Shown piece after piece: positions 1 to 12,800 of a stretch of DNA of 64,000 nucleotides. Below the pieces are notes generated by a model. It did not search any database, was not told the DNA's origin, and saw only the letters and a program-made list of their open reading frames with translations. Origin of the DNA: Chlorokybus atmophyticus (lineage: Eukaryota > Streptophyta > Chlorokybophyceae > Chlorokybales > Chlorokybaceae); the NCBI GenBank assembly GCA_009103225.1, contig RHPI01000575.1, positions 342,313-406,312 of the forward strand, written 5' to 3'. Position numbers and translations under genes: made by a program. How positions within the stretch are numbered: the first letter of the stretch is position 1; every line of letters starts with the position of its first letter.

Positions 1-44
<44 letters not shown>
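1..44. repeat. (TC)n microsatellite at window edge
   Basis: Pure TC dinucleotide repeat running to the window edge and followed by a single N at position 45. A lone N directly after a microsatellite is seen again at 17632, so these look like contig joins whose true length is unknown. Confidence 0.95.
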
Positions 45-83
45 NTTGTGTAATTGGGTTAACGTTGATGTGTTGTGTTTCAG

Positions 84-530
84 CCATGGAGGGGACTCCA
101 GGCTCTCAGGACAGCAACAGCCCCATGTCGGCCAGGTCCATGTCCATGGGGAAAAATCCGCCAAGTAAGGCCTGTGCTGTGACTTGTATAAGTGCGGTGG
201 TTTGTATATGTTATCGTTGTTTTTGTCTGTGTTGCTCGCTTGCTTGCGTCAGTTGGGTTGGGTTGGGTTGGGTTGTATAGTAACTCAAGCTGGAGTGGCA
301 GGCTACCAGAAGGATGTGTGGCGCAGCGTGTGGAACCCTGGCTCCAACCCCAACATGAAGTCGGCGGGGAGCGCCCGCTTTGACAACGCACCGCCCGGCT
401 CACCCACCCCTTACGACTGGTAAGACACAAGCACGTTGTTGCTGCGCCATCTCAGTTTTTTTTGTTACATGGCACTGATTTGACACCAATCACCTTTCAT
501 TGCAGGCTCTACAAGGGCGGGTCTCCTTGA
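84..530 (+). CDS. Dormancy/auxin-associated (DRM1/ARP) family protein, 3' part
   Basis: Three exons (84-164, 302-419, 506-530) join in frame. The product ends with the family signature: DVWRSVWNPGSN, a Phe-Asp pair (RFDNAPPGSPT), then YDWLYKGG and a stop two residues later. This is the conserved C-terminal block of the plant dormancy-associated/auxin-repressed family (Pfam Auxin_repressed). Land-plant members are small, disordered proteins induced in dormancy, by sugars and by stress; their biochemical role is unknown. The first visible exon follows a good acceptor (gtgttgtgtttcag, 70-83) and has an ATG two bases in, so translation may start here or in an exon left of the window. Introns are 137 and 86 nt. 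The family is known from the green lineage, so the gene also identifies the organism's group. Confidence 0.85.
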
Positions 531-2053
531 ACAACGGCACCAACAGTGGTGAGGAGTACCAATTGGGTGGAGATGCAAGCGTTAAGTGACTTGGCATTGA
601 GATAAGCTGAGTCCCCCACTCTAAGCCAACCAGCAGGTTGGCATGTAAGTATTGTACTTTAGGGTATGTATGGAGGCGTAACAAGCAAGCATAGTTGAAC
701 ATGGCTTGCCCTTGTGCCTTGAACGTGTACAAGGTACTTGTATCATACAGATTGGAGGCTTGTTCTTGCGTGGGCAGTCCTCATGCTTATACATATGGCA
801 TAGTATCTCTATGCTTTACATGCTGGAGGGCAAGTGTTGTTTTGCTTTGTGTTCTTTTTCACATTGTTTTTCCTGTACCCAGGCAACGCTGTTTTGGTTG
901 CTGTCACAAGTGCGAATTGCCGTTGCCAATGCCAGTTTTAAGCAATGGCGCTGCCACCAGGACAACATGCATTGACTTTGACGTGTGCGACATGCACAAC
1001 GCACCCGCAGTATGCATGTCGTGTTGGTCCAGTGCGCGTGTGACAGTTGAAGCAAGTTGCCGCCAAGAATTGCACACGCATGAATGTAATGCAGTGCAAT
1101 TGGTATTGAGGACGTTATGCAGAAATATCAAGTGATCAAGTTGTGGTAGGACGTGATAGCTGTTGTAAACACCAAGCTGGTCCATGTCATTACGGCAGGG
1201 GCGAAACATCACACCTGCTGCCCCGCGTTGACTTGGAAACGTGTTTGAGCAACCACAAGGGCACGCAACTGACAACATTGGCTGTGCTGCAGAGCCTCTG
1301 CACAGGTGTACCCCAGTAATTTGTTACTTGAACACTATAGAAATAGTAGAATTTCTGACAAGATAAGTTGCTGACATGTGCACATATGCACCACATTGCA
1401 TATCTTCTACACGTACATCCCCACCCGGCAATTGCTCGAACTGCATGGCTAGTGGCAACAAGCGCGACCAGTGCGGACTTGCTGCAAACAACAACAACAA
1501 CAACAACGATGATGACAATATCACGCCCCTAACCTCCACGCAAACATTAGGTGACAACAGCACTAGCTAAGTGCAACCAAATCATTGTTCTCCCGTCAAA
1601 AAAAACTTATTTATTATTTTAACACTCCCTGACCTGAAAGAAGATCATGTCTGGGTCTGGAAAAACCGCAAAAAGGGAACAAACAGCTACATTGCGAACC
1701 CACTATGGAAGTCGTGGACTCGTCATCACTTGTTTGTGTCACAGCACCGCAGCAGTCGACACACGCACGCACCAGCCACACAGCGCGCCCTATATTCGTC
1801 GCGCAATGGCGGTAGAACATGGTCGTGGCTGACGGCGGCGCTGTACAGCAGTCACTGGACTGCCGTAACGTGTGGGTGTTGTACGCACAGTGTTCTATGG
1901 TATTCTACAATCATTCTACAATCGACATACCTATATGACTACGCTGCAACGGTTAACGTGAATACGTCAATATACGCACTGGATAAATGAATCCCCTTCT
2001 CCCCTGTCTCTCAAACCCACAACTGAGCTTTTGGAGGCAAATGCCATGAACTG
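531..2053. other. Tail-to-tail intergenic region
   Basis: This 1.5-kb stretch lies between the stop of the DRM1/ARP gene and the stop of the histidine kinase, so it must hold both 3' untranslated regions. I see no conserved coding block on either strand. The open frames here are unsupported by splice signals or motifs. A short (AAC)n run sits at about 1488-1507. Confidence 0.6.
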
Positions 2054-5000
2054 CTATCCAGCTCCTGCCGGCGTCAATCTCCGGCAAGCCAACTCGTGGC
2101 TTCTTGTCAGCGCGCTGATAAGCGTTCGCGGCTCAACAGGTTTGCAAACATAGCTGCAAACACATCAGATAAGCAACGCGCAAGGCGAACAACAAGGTCA
2201 CATGACCGACGGCATGGGTGTAACCACCGCGCACGCGCGCATGTATATAAAGATCTAAGATACTACTGTGTGTGTATACATGTGCGTGTCTGCGGCCACA
2301 TGCATACATACTGCGGTACACTTACAAGTCCATTCCAGCGGCCAAACACGCATCAATCTCATCACGCATGGCTGCCGCAGTCACCGCGACGATGACAGGC
2401 AAATTGCCCTCTTGCCTGATGGCCTGCGTGGCTTCGGGGCCGTCGCATAAAGGCTGCAAACCAAAAGATGTTAGTTGCGCACACAGCGCAACTACCAGCA
2501 GCAAAACCAGAAACATGCTACATTTCCAGTGGTCAACTAACACAACACATTCACATACCATGTGGTTGTCCATCAAGATGACCTGTCAGCCAGAGACCAG
2601 TCAGTGGGCCAGTTATGTGCGTTGCAAGGCAGGCTTGTGCCCAAATCGACAACACCAGCACCCCAAACGTACATCATATCGCTGCTGCTGTGTAGCTGCA
2701 ATGGCCTCCAAGCCGTTGGCGCAGATGTCGGATTGATAACCCAGCCTGGAAAGCATTCTTCTGAGCACCTGCTGGTTGATGACGTTGTCCTGCGCCGAAG
2801 TTGCTGCGTGTCAAAGCACGGGAAGAGAAGCGCACATGCAACACTCAACACGTGACTGTATGATCGCATTCATGGCTTCAACATTTGAACTCGTACCTCA
2901 GCAACGAGGATGCGAAGCGGGTAGCGAGAGGCCATTGTCTCATCGAATACTGGGATAGAGGCTTGACGTGTGTGCACGCGCGGCGAATTTGGTTTGCCGC
3001 TCAGCACGCATTGTTGCAGAGCATTGAACAACTGCGCACCGCCGAGTATGAGCAGCGCTTGTGAGAACATCCGACCATGTGCGCGTGAGCACACACACAA
3101 ACACACCTGAGAAGAGCGCAGCGGCTTGAAAAGGTGCTCCGCTTCAGTGTTGATAGCCTCTTGGCGAACCCCGCCTTGGGGTGTGAGCACAATCAGCTTG
3201 CATGCAGCGCCCACCTTGGCTATGTCTTGAGGAGTTACCACTTGCGCATCCTTAAGCAGCAAACAGCATGGCACATGTCAGTCGTGCACGCTTGTACCGA
3301 TGCAAGGCTCTAAGTCATATGCTTGACACCGTCTGCGCACGCTTCACTTACCAGAATGCACGCAGCAGGACGCCGGTTTTGCAGCATATCCAAGGCATGA
3401 TCCACGGATGATGCATGCAACGGGTGGCAGCCCCATCGTTCAAGAAGCGAGGAAGCAACCCTTTCACTCGCCGGTGCGGTCAGCTGTGAGTGGTCAATAA
3501 ATGCAACACAAGCACAGCATCAGAGGTGATAAGAGGGACTTTCTGAGGAAGCCAAGGCATGGATGCCTTGGCTTCCTCCAATGGCAAGCATAAGAGTGAT
3601 GGTATCATTACCAGCAGCACATGGCAGCCAGCGAAGCAGGCTATATGAGTTTGATCTGCACTCGGCCTTCTAACATCCCCTTCCTTAGCTGGGCCCACTT
3701 CCAACTTGACATTGAATGAGAATGTTGCCCCTGTACAGGGTGGTGTTAGTGTCACAAGACATAGTACCTTTGTTCAGCATACACGTCCATACAACGTTCA
3801 AGAGCTGGCTGCTGACCTGGTTTCTCCTCAGGGTTGCTTTCTATCCAAACTCTTCCACCCTGTCCGTGAAGCATACATCAGTATGCATCTCATCAGCTGA
3901 ACTCAATATCAGGGGCAGGCATGTACTCAGTAGTACGCTACTGTGTTGGCCTAGTGTACCTACCATCAGAGTCGCAAGCTTTGCACAGATAGCAAGGCCC
4001 AACCCTGCAAGAACAGGTGACATGATGTGTAACAATAAGCCAATATCACGACACGATTGGCAACACAAAGATGGGATACAAGGCAAAAAAGCTATTGCGC
4101 CCAATGTCTCTCACCTGTTCCTGCGAACCTGAACACGCATGCACGCACCCGTGAGTTGACACACCAAAAGGTCCCCCACACGCACTTCAAGTACATGCAA
4201 TGTTCAGAACCAATCAGCAACTCACCTGCGAGTTGTGGATGTGTCGACTTGACTGAAAGCAGTAAACAGCACATGCTGGAATTCTGGAGGGTAGTGACAG
4301 AAGGAGCTGAGCTCAGTACCAGATTGATAGTGCAAAGCACAGCAGTCTTATGTACAAGTGATGCGGTTTGTTCCACTGCACCTAGAGGAACGCCAATGCC
4401 GGTGTCGCGCACGGAAAACTTGAGGACCAACTCTGGCGCAGCTGGTGTAGAGGAGGATGCGTGCTGCTTGGTAGCCGCCTCCAATGCAAGTTGCTCATGA
4501 TCAACTTCCACTTCAACGACAACCGCTCCTTCAGAAGTGAACTGTACCCACGGCGGTTCAGGCTTGGTCGCCACAATTGGCATTTGGGTGCTACATATTG
4601 CGATTATGTTCTGGCCGAAACGTACCTTTACTGCATTGCTGACCAGGTTGACCAGGATCTGAACATATGAAAGAGTCACCGTAAGCCTCAACGTGTTGTA
4701 GAAAACAGACAATGGTGCCACACTTGCAGTACTGCGTTGCGACTGAAGCTGCACACCAACCTGGCGTAACCTGCTGACATCACCGCACAGCGATGCGGGG
4801 ACATCAGGCTCCACACGGTAAGCCAGATCCAGCCCTTTGTCAGCGGCTTGCGTGGCCACGAGATCCAGGCTATCTTCGACGCATCCAACCACATCGAACA
4901 CAGACTTCTCCAACATCAGCTTGCCCGCCTCAATCTTAGAAAAGTCTGCAGATGACGCATCCAGCAAACAACATTCACGCACACGTTCAAGACGTAGCCA

Positions 5001-7741
5001 ACACGACATAACCACACGCATCAGCGCCTTACCTAGGATGTCGTTCACAAGCGTCAATAGCTGGTCACTTGAGCTGCATAAACCAACCAATCAGGCAGGC
5101 TGCAGTGCTTTACGGCGGCCTGCATCAAGCAGATGGTGCTGCTGCTGACCTGCGGATAATTGTAGCATACATACGTTGCTCCTCTGCGAGAGGCTGCGTT
5201 TCGAGCAAACAATAAGCGTAACCCAGGATTGCATTAAGCGGCGTCCTGCAAAATTCAAGGCCTTCAATGCGACAGACAACTCACAAATTACAACACGAGC
5301 ACATTCTAAACTGACAGCTCGTAACAGCTGGCAAATGCAACCTGCACCAACACGCTCCACCTACCGAAGCTCGTGCGACATCTGCAGGCGCAAATGGGAA
5401 ACGTGTGAGCTGAAACAACCCATGACTGGTTGACATGTTCATAATGCAGCGGGTTGATCATTGCAAACGTTGCACTTACATTGGCCAAGAATTGTGCCTT
5501 AGCACCAGCAGCTCGCGTGGCTGCTTCCAGCGCTACTCGAAGTGCTTCTTCTGCTTGTTTGCGATCTGTGACATCCGTCACGGTACCTGCAGGCCACGAC
5601 ATGCCAGGGTACTGTTATTGAGTTTGGCATGCAACACACGATGGTCATGTTTAAGAGTGCCTGATTTCAACTGCGTACCTGACATGCGTATTGGTTTGCC
5701 ATCCTGATCGCGAATCGCTGAGCCTCGACCGCGAAACCACTTGTACACGCCACTCTTGTGTTTCAGTCGGAACTCACAATCTAGCCAGCCAACACAGTTA
5801 TAACAGCCAGCCGTGCCCACGCGGACACTGAGAAGAGCCTGAACTCAGCTTACCATACTCAGCTCCTTGCTCAAGGTGATCGCGTAGTGCCTCCTCAACA
5901 CGCGGCGCATCCTCGGGATGAATTCCATATGAGTTATTCAGGTCAATGGGGACACCGTCCAAATCAAAAATCTGCAGCCATCAGCATCATCATATACACA
6001 TACATACAGTTGCAACTGTTGAGCGTACTGCGATTACCGAGCAAACGCTACATGATCACTGCTAATAACCGCATGAACCTGATCTGTGGTTTCCCAAGTC
6101 TCGCCCACAGCGAAGCCCAACAACTCAAGGTATCGCTTAGATCGATAATCCTGCAAAGTTGCGAGTTTTCAGGCATCAGGCATGCAGCAAGTGACTGCCG
6201 GAAAGTATAACAGTCACGCAGACAGTCCTACCTTGCCATTCACCATGTCTATGTCCCACCTGGGCATCGCACACACAAAGTTATGGCGGATGCGCAGGTT
6301 GCAATGAGAAAAACATACCACCACAAAGCCTTAGGTATGAAACAGTACTCACATGCCATCTGTGCTGCCACTGACTGCGAGCGACATCCTTTCCTCGCTC
6401 ACTTGCAATGCCTCTTGTGTCTGCACATAACATGGCAGTGGTCAAGCTGTCAGACAAAGCCGTTGCTGGAGCCATTTCCAGTGATTTCCCTGCAATGCGT
6501 CTGATTTGATAACAGTCACATCACTGCTGCTAGGGAAAGCCAGAGATTGTTCAATTGAGAGTGTCTGCAACAGTGTAACTCAACAACTAAACTTGCTTTT
6601 CACGAGTTGACTATGCCACGCAATTGCACGCACCTTCTGCATTTCAGTGTAGTCCACGTCGACTCCGTGCCATATCTGCGCACCTGATGCATCCTTTGGC
6701 TGCGCTATCGTGCGGCATCTGACCCACACAACCTGAGTACGACAATCATCCCAAAGCTCAGTCTATGGTTGTTAACTACGCAAACTGCAAAACATGACAA
6801 AGAAGCTCACCTCTCCATTGGGCCGCAAGTCACGATGCTTAAAGTCCAGAGGCTTGAGAGTTTTCCCGCACTCCTCGAGCTGACGGTAAAACTCCGCCTG
6901 CACAGTCATGAGGGTAGCACATCGTTAATAATCAACGAAGGTGAATTATCAAGAATAAGTACCAAGAAGCCTAAATTTGGCCTTCTCTCCCAACAGCAGT
7001 TAACAGCTGAACAACATTGTGGGCTTGGTGGTTTTAACATCGCATGTGATCAGGAGGTTTACTTTATCATCGGGATGGAAATGGTCGCCCCGCTCCAGAC
7101 TTTCTGGCGTGTGGCCAGTGTGTTCGAGTGCGCCCGCCGAAACAAACAGCAGGTTTACTTTCCCCGTCGCATCAACCCTGGCTTTGTACATCCCACCGGG
7201 CATCGCTTCCGCAAACCGCAACAGGTCCAACTCTGCCTCCCGCAGCTTGCATTCCAGATCCCTGATTACATCCGCCTAGCAGATGATAAAAAGCATGAGG
7301 TTGAACCTTCAACACCAACTTCAGAATTATTTCTATGGCTGCCTATCAACTCACCTGGCGATAGATGGTTCTTGTTTCAACAGCCCGTGTGGCAATCCAC
7401 GACATCACAGACGCCGCATTGGCGCTAACGACATGAGCCGCTTGAAGGATCCACATGAGACACTGGGAGTACTGACTGATGGGAGCCTTTCTGTGATTTT
7501 TGGCCGCTAACGCATTGCGCACCGCAGCTTGAGCCATTTGTAACAGCGTAACTCCAGCCACTGCAGGTTGTAACATCGCTTATTGCAAGTTAGTGTGCGT
7601 ACACACTTGCTGTAAGCAACAAACAAGACTGAACGTACCTGCAATGAGAATATGCACTGTAATGCCTGCACGCACAAGCTCCGAAACCGTGCAGCTGCAT
7701 GCTGGACACTCCACAGCTGCAGCTTCCATCTGTGTGAGCAT
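2054..7741 (-). CDS. PAS-PAS hybrid histidine kinase with degenerate and intact receiver domains
   Basis: About 31 small exons encode a soluble sensor kinase. From the N-terminus: a short Cys-rich start (CPACSC); PAS 1 (exons 7063-7275 to 6634-6732, with VWVRCRTI and WHGVDVDYTEMQ); PAS 2 (6353-6420 to 5480-5586, with TDGMWDIDM and GTVTDVTDRK); an H-box, ANMSHELRTPLNAILGY; the NDILDFSKIEAGK segment; N-box LVNLVSNAVKFTSEGA; G-boxes RDTGIGVP and FAGTGLGLAI; and GGRVWIESNP. Receiver 1 lacks the acidic pair but keeps Asp (LDAQ) and Lys (FKPL). Receiver 2 is complete: ILVAEDN, ILMDNHM, TAAAM, KPV. Such proteins pass phosphate from His to Asp and on to an HPt partner. No clear membrane segment is seen. 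Exons of 14 nt (4115-4128), 17 nt (5365-5381) and 24 nt (2559-2582) encode core motif parts. The joint near 5074-5149 is off by one base, so one exon border there is unresolved. The start at 7741 is the first ATG after an in-frame stop. Confidence 0.87.
3545..3578. repeat. Perfect hairpin in a kinase intron
   Basis: Two 16-nt arms (gaggaagccaaggcat and its complement) are separated by two bases. It lies in the intron splitting the degenerate receiver, between exons 3612-3730 and 3352-3483. No coding role is visible. Confidence 0.85.
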
Positions 7742-9274
7742 GTTTCCGTTCCGGTTAGCAAATACAGGTGTATGCTAACCATCGACGTTAGCAAACTGCA
7801 CGTACAAAACAGTGGCTACAGTCGTCACTGCAATCCACCAGCATACGAGCAAAACCACAAGCAAGAATTGGCAAAGTTTAACACGCACGCAAGGCCAAGC
7901 TGGCTCACTAGCGCTCACCTGTGCAACTCAGAATGGACGAATGGGGACAATTGCAATGCCTGTCGACCCTGGCTGCCAGGGCGCAGCAATAGAGATGAAT
8001 GTTCTCTAACTGCTTTATTTGCTTTCACACAGCTATGGCTCTACTTTCAACTGAGCGCTACTAAGCATGCCAATGAGCTCATTAAGCTGCCATAGCAAGC
8101 AGCTGGCTCACTGCCAATATCACACAAATCCGCCCACGCAATGCGGCCAACATATTTTTACGCCACCTGAAGCCCTAAAAGCTTAAGCCGTAAGCCGTAA
8201 AAGCTTAAGCCTTCGGTCCATTTTGTGCATGCTGCCGATGTACATGCTTCACTGCAAAGCTTGCGTGGTTAGGAGAGGGAGTGAAGCTCGCCCTCCAGCA
8301 ACAGCTATGACACAATGGGACGAGGCTCTGCTGCTGCTCTCTCCTACAGTATCCTGCCTGCCTCTCCCTCCCCGTACACCAACACCGCCGGAGGCGGCGG
8401 CGGGCAGCTTACAGCTGTAAGCAGACTCAGCTAAACCCTAGCCCCGCTCCACACCTCCGCCTCCGCCGCCTCCTCCTCCTCCTTAGCCGCCGCGGCCCTG
8501 CTTAACAGACAGTACCTCGCGACTACTGCGCTCCCCGGCACGCACACCAGCGCCCCGTGCCTATAACGGGACGGTTACTGACGCTGCTAAGCCGTGCCGT
8601 CACAATCACCGGCTATAAACATATCCGGGCACTGAACGTTCATTCGTGCCGAGTTGCGCCCGTTTCAGGACACGTTCTTGACTACCTGGTACATGTGTAC
8701 TGCAATGTGGGCCTCTATTGCCCACTCAGTGCCAGTGGCAGCTTAATGCAAGTCTGACACTGACAGTCATCGATTGCGACGGCAGGGAAACCGTTTAGAT
8801 GCACACGGCAGAGCGGATACGGTGCGCGTGACAGTGACATTGTGACACGGAGTTGACGTTGTAACGTTAAGGGTGCGTGACCCGCGGATTGAAAATTAGG
8901 CATGCTCGTACTGAGTGCAAGCCAATATGGCCGTGTACTATTGGTTGAGAATGACTATTCACGGACGGCTGCCTCAATGACGGCTCTGTGACCGTCTTTC
9001 TGACGGCCCGTGTCAAAGGCTGACAGAGCCTCATAGGCGCCTTCAATCAATCAATGCAGCAGAGGACCAGGTAGTACCGCTGGCGGAGGTACTACCTTGC
9101 TTGGTCACCCGCAGGAAAATCGCTGACAAGGATACCATCGCAGGTATCGCGGTACTACACTGACAGGGTCTGTGTCCCGTAGCCTACCGTAAATAGTGTG
9201 AGAGACAGATCCTGTCGTGATGCAGAGTCACAGTGGCATGCAATGCACGCTTGAACTTGTCCATTCTTTGGCCT
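7742..9274. other. Upstream region of the kinase gene, no gene seen
   Basis: This 1.5 kb separates the kinase start from the transposon target site. It contains short repeats (aagcttaagccgtaagcc, about 8178-8215), a GC-rich CCG/CTC tract (8430-8500) with one AAACCCTA telo-box, and a hairpin near 9070. I see no coding exon. The kinase promoter should be here. Confidence 0.6.
9069..9097. repeat. Short inverted repeat
   Basis: The arms aggtagtacc and ggtactacct surround a 9-nt loop. The position is about 190 bp left of the transposon end and outside it. Confidence 0.8.
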
Positions 9275-9283
9275 TTAGCCTTT
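9275..9283. repeat. Target-site duplication, left copy (ttagccttt)
   Basis: The nine bases directly left of the terminal inverted repeat are ttagccttt. The same nine bases follow the right terminal repeat at 18089-18097. A 9-bp duplication is the classic size for Mutator-like elements. Confidence 0.93.
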
Positions 9284-9414
9284 GCACCACACCCGTTAAC
9301 ATACCACAAAAGTTTAGGGTTTGGTACGCGCGCGGTACAGGCGGTGCCGCAGACGCGTACTGTACTTTAGTGAACTGAACTGAACTGAACAGCGTACTGC
9401 TCATGCCTTGGTAA
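9284..9414 (+). repeat. MULE left terminal inverted repeat
   Basis: Pairs with 17959-18088 in inverted orientation. The outer 38 bases match with one difference, and a second match block (ccttggtaa) closes the inner side. It contains the telo-box-like tttagggtt and a tandem gaact run (9371-9390) absent from the other end. Confidence 0.9.
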
Positions 9415-9867
9415 ATTTCTTTCCGGCTTGGCAGGCCTTCTGGCGATTGTTATTGTTGGCGGCGGCGGCAGCGGCGGCGTGGAGGAGCAGGAGGTGGGAA
9501 GAAGGTGGGGAGCAGAGGAGGGTCAAATAAGCAGGGATTTATTTGCATAGCTTAACGCCCAGAAGAAGGTGGCGGGGGGTGAAAAGGGGTCGGTGGGTTG
9601 TGAAGAGGAGGAGGAGGAGGGAGGTAGGGCGCCGTTAGAGCAGGGGGTGCGGAGGAGGGCGGGAAGATATGCCAATTCACCTGCTTGGACAGGTGGGGAG
9701 GAAGACATGACAATCAACTGGCACGGTTCAACTAATGTATGCTCGCACCGTCCGCTCTTACTAGATGCATCTGCTGTGCAGATTGTACGCATGTTTGCAC
9801 AGTATGTTGTTTGGAGAAGTTTATGTACATTGAGCTTGATGTGTAGCATACATTTGCAGGGCCGAAA

Positions 9868-12800
9868 ATGCAGTCTTCATCAGCTCATGACTCACTCAAC
9901 ATTACAAGCGCACAACGAGTCGTTGTGGAGCGTTTGGGGTTACAAACAACGGAGGAGGCACGCGCACAACTACACGCATTGCAGCAAGGCACACCAGAAT
10001 GGTTGACAGCTCGGGTTCGTCGCTTGACTGCGTCCAACTTCGCCGCTGCCATCAATAATTATCCCGCTATGAATGCACAAACACTAGCAACCTACATGCT
10101 TGCAAAGATCAAAGGTGAGTCCGCATTCGCTTCTCTTCTCCTGACCATCTCGCGCAATGGTTACATATTCACATATGCAACTCTCCTCATATGTGTGCAG
10201 ACCCTAGCGATGAACCGCCGCGCACCCCGGCAATGGTCTTTGGGATCAACAATGAAGAAATAGCGGCGCAAGCATACTATGCACATGTGCAAGCGCAAGT
10301 AGAAGCAAGTGTGGGTTTGGAGATGCGTAAGACGGGGTTGCACGTGCACTCGAGGCACCATTGGTTGGCTGCTAGTCCTGACCGCGTTGTCTCGCACAAC
10401 GATGAATTGTGGTTGTTGGAGGTGAAGTGCACCTTGGACCCTCAACCATGGAGTGCATTGCCGAATCATGTGGTGGATCAAGTGGTCGGCCAAATGGCCA
10501 TCACGGGGTACAAGCGTTGCGACATCATTTGCTGGAGCAAATCCGGCAAGTACAGCGTGTTCAGCCTGCTCTATGATGAATGGCATAGGCGACATTGGGG
10601 CTGCACGCTGCTTCCCAAGCTTCGGCATTTTTACTTTACTTTCTTTGCTCCGCACGCGGCGGTGTTGTTGGAGCCGCCGCGACAACATCAAGACGCATGT
10701 CCTACTGCGCCACAACGCAAGTGGAGTGCGCAAATAGATACGCCTCGCATCGTCGAGGAGCTTAGGAGCATGAGAACTTCTGGTATGTATCACATACAGT
10801 AGATGCATCTGAGAGGTGCATCTGTCCCTGTGCATCTACACGGATGCATCTACTCGTTACAGGCACATGCGTCCGCACAGTAGATGCATCTCGTTGAATG
10901 TTTTGCATAGATGCTTCAACTAGTTGTAAGGTAGTAAATCGTGTGACTGTGGTAACTTTGTATGCTCACTTCACCGCTTCACAGTGCCTACCTCACATAC
11001 CAAGCCTCTTCCCCCGCAAGACATCCCCCCCTCCCCCCCTTGTCACCAGCAGGTGTATCTGTGAGAAATGTGGTTGCATGGATGCATCTACTGCGTGATT
11101 GACATGCTTTCATGTCACATGCATGTAAGACAACGGGGCAAGTGACTGAGTATTTACTTGGCAGCTCATAGTCCCTTTTGCAGGAGATTACAACCTACCT
11201 GCCCTCGCTGTAGGGCAATGCGTGCGCTTGAAAACAAAGTTTCAACAACGTGGGACAATCCATGCCGTGCAACCAAACGGTAAAGTGGTAGTCGCTTGGG
11301 AGTACACGGGTGGTTTGCCGAGCACGAAAGCCATTGCAGCCACATCCATACATGCGTCAATTGCAAGTGAGTCGTTGATGGAATGCCTTGTCTTGGTAAT
11401 GGTGCAAGCTTAATGATCATTACGCCTCGCCTCGTAGGTGAACACAACACTCCCAAACACGAGGGTGACAAAGTGCAAGTGATTGGAGGCTGTCACGTGG
11501 GCATAATTGCTGAGGTGGTGAGATTGGGACCACTACAAAGCCATGTGTGTTTGGAAGGCGCATCCATTGTGCAGATACGCAACAAAATGTTGCAACACAT
11601 ATCACAAGGTTCGTGTATGTTTTATCATTACGCACATGCCCATCGAGTGACCATAGCATGTTGCTTAAAGACACATTGCACACCGCTTGTTGTCACTCAA
11701 AGTGCTGCATCCGAAGGTCACAATACGTCTTGCAGAATTAGATGATGACAGTGAACCGCATGTGCAACATGACACTTTGGAGGAGCATGTTGTAAAGGTG
11801 ACCGAGTTCGAGCAATGGTTGCACGAGTACCAAGTGAAGAATGGAGTTGATGTGGTTGTTGTACAACGGCGGCAAGCACGTGGCGATGCCCCCTACATCA
11901 AGGCGCGCACGTTGTATGCTTGTCGAAGGTATGTATTTGGTTGCTAGTAAACAGCAGATGCATCTATTGTGTGCCTGCATGTCGGGGCATTCGTTAGGAT
12001 GCATCTAGCTGGATGCATCTACTGGTTGTTGGGATACCCACAATCTCTCACCGCTTGTTTAGAGGGGATGCACGGCAATCAAGGCAGCTGTCACATCACA
12101 AGCCCATTGATTCTGCCAAAGTTGGGTGTCGGTTCAGCATGACAATGACGGAATACGTGGACCAAGAGGAGACATGCTACGTGCGTATAGCAACCCGGCA
12201 CACCAACCACGAGCCAGGTATATGATAATGTGTTGCCTGCTTGTCTTACATGCAAACACGCCGATACGTTAAGAGATGTATCAGCTTGACTTCGTGGTAG
12301 GCTCTGCTGAGGATCAAAAGTACCTGCTACCGCATCCAGGACTCCGTGAGGAGACGCGCATGTTGTTGGAGTTGGGACTTAAGCCACAAACGGTGTTGAA
12401 CAGTGAGTTGATCACAGTAGTTGTGCATGGTGCCATTGTGTAACAACCTCGAGCGCGAGTTACTAGAGGTTCAATGTGATGGTGGGCTGATCTATGCCAA
12501 TGTGTACAGTGCTCGATCGTAGAAGCACTCAATTTGATGGAGTGACATCCACGATGCGGGAGGACTATTCCAATCGACGCTGTAGACTTAGCAAAGAAGA
12601 CATCAACAACATCTACAAAGAAATGAGGAGGGCTAAAGCAATTGCCCCCTCAGATGCTGTTGCTGTTGCCAAGCTAGTAAACTCTCTACCAGATGGCATT
12701 GTTTTGCATTACACGGCACCCGGTGTTGATGAGACACACGAACAGCACACACCTTTCGTCATCATTATGCAAACAGAGTTTCAAAAACGCATGCTGGGGC

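Noticed and set aside
1571-1990. 139-codon open frame between DRM1/ARP and the kinase
   Set aside because: No motif, no splice coherence, and atypical composition for the neighbouring genes.
9569-10006. 145-codon open frame starting in the left subterminal GGA-rich DNA
   Set aside because: It overlaps the YqaJ exon in another frame and shows only low-complexity residues; ATG 9868 gives the conserved domain.
10985-11052. Extra Pro-rich exon in the transposase gene
   Set aside because: It has AG and GT borders, but including it puts the next exon out of phase with an immediate stop; skipping it keeps the frame.
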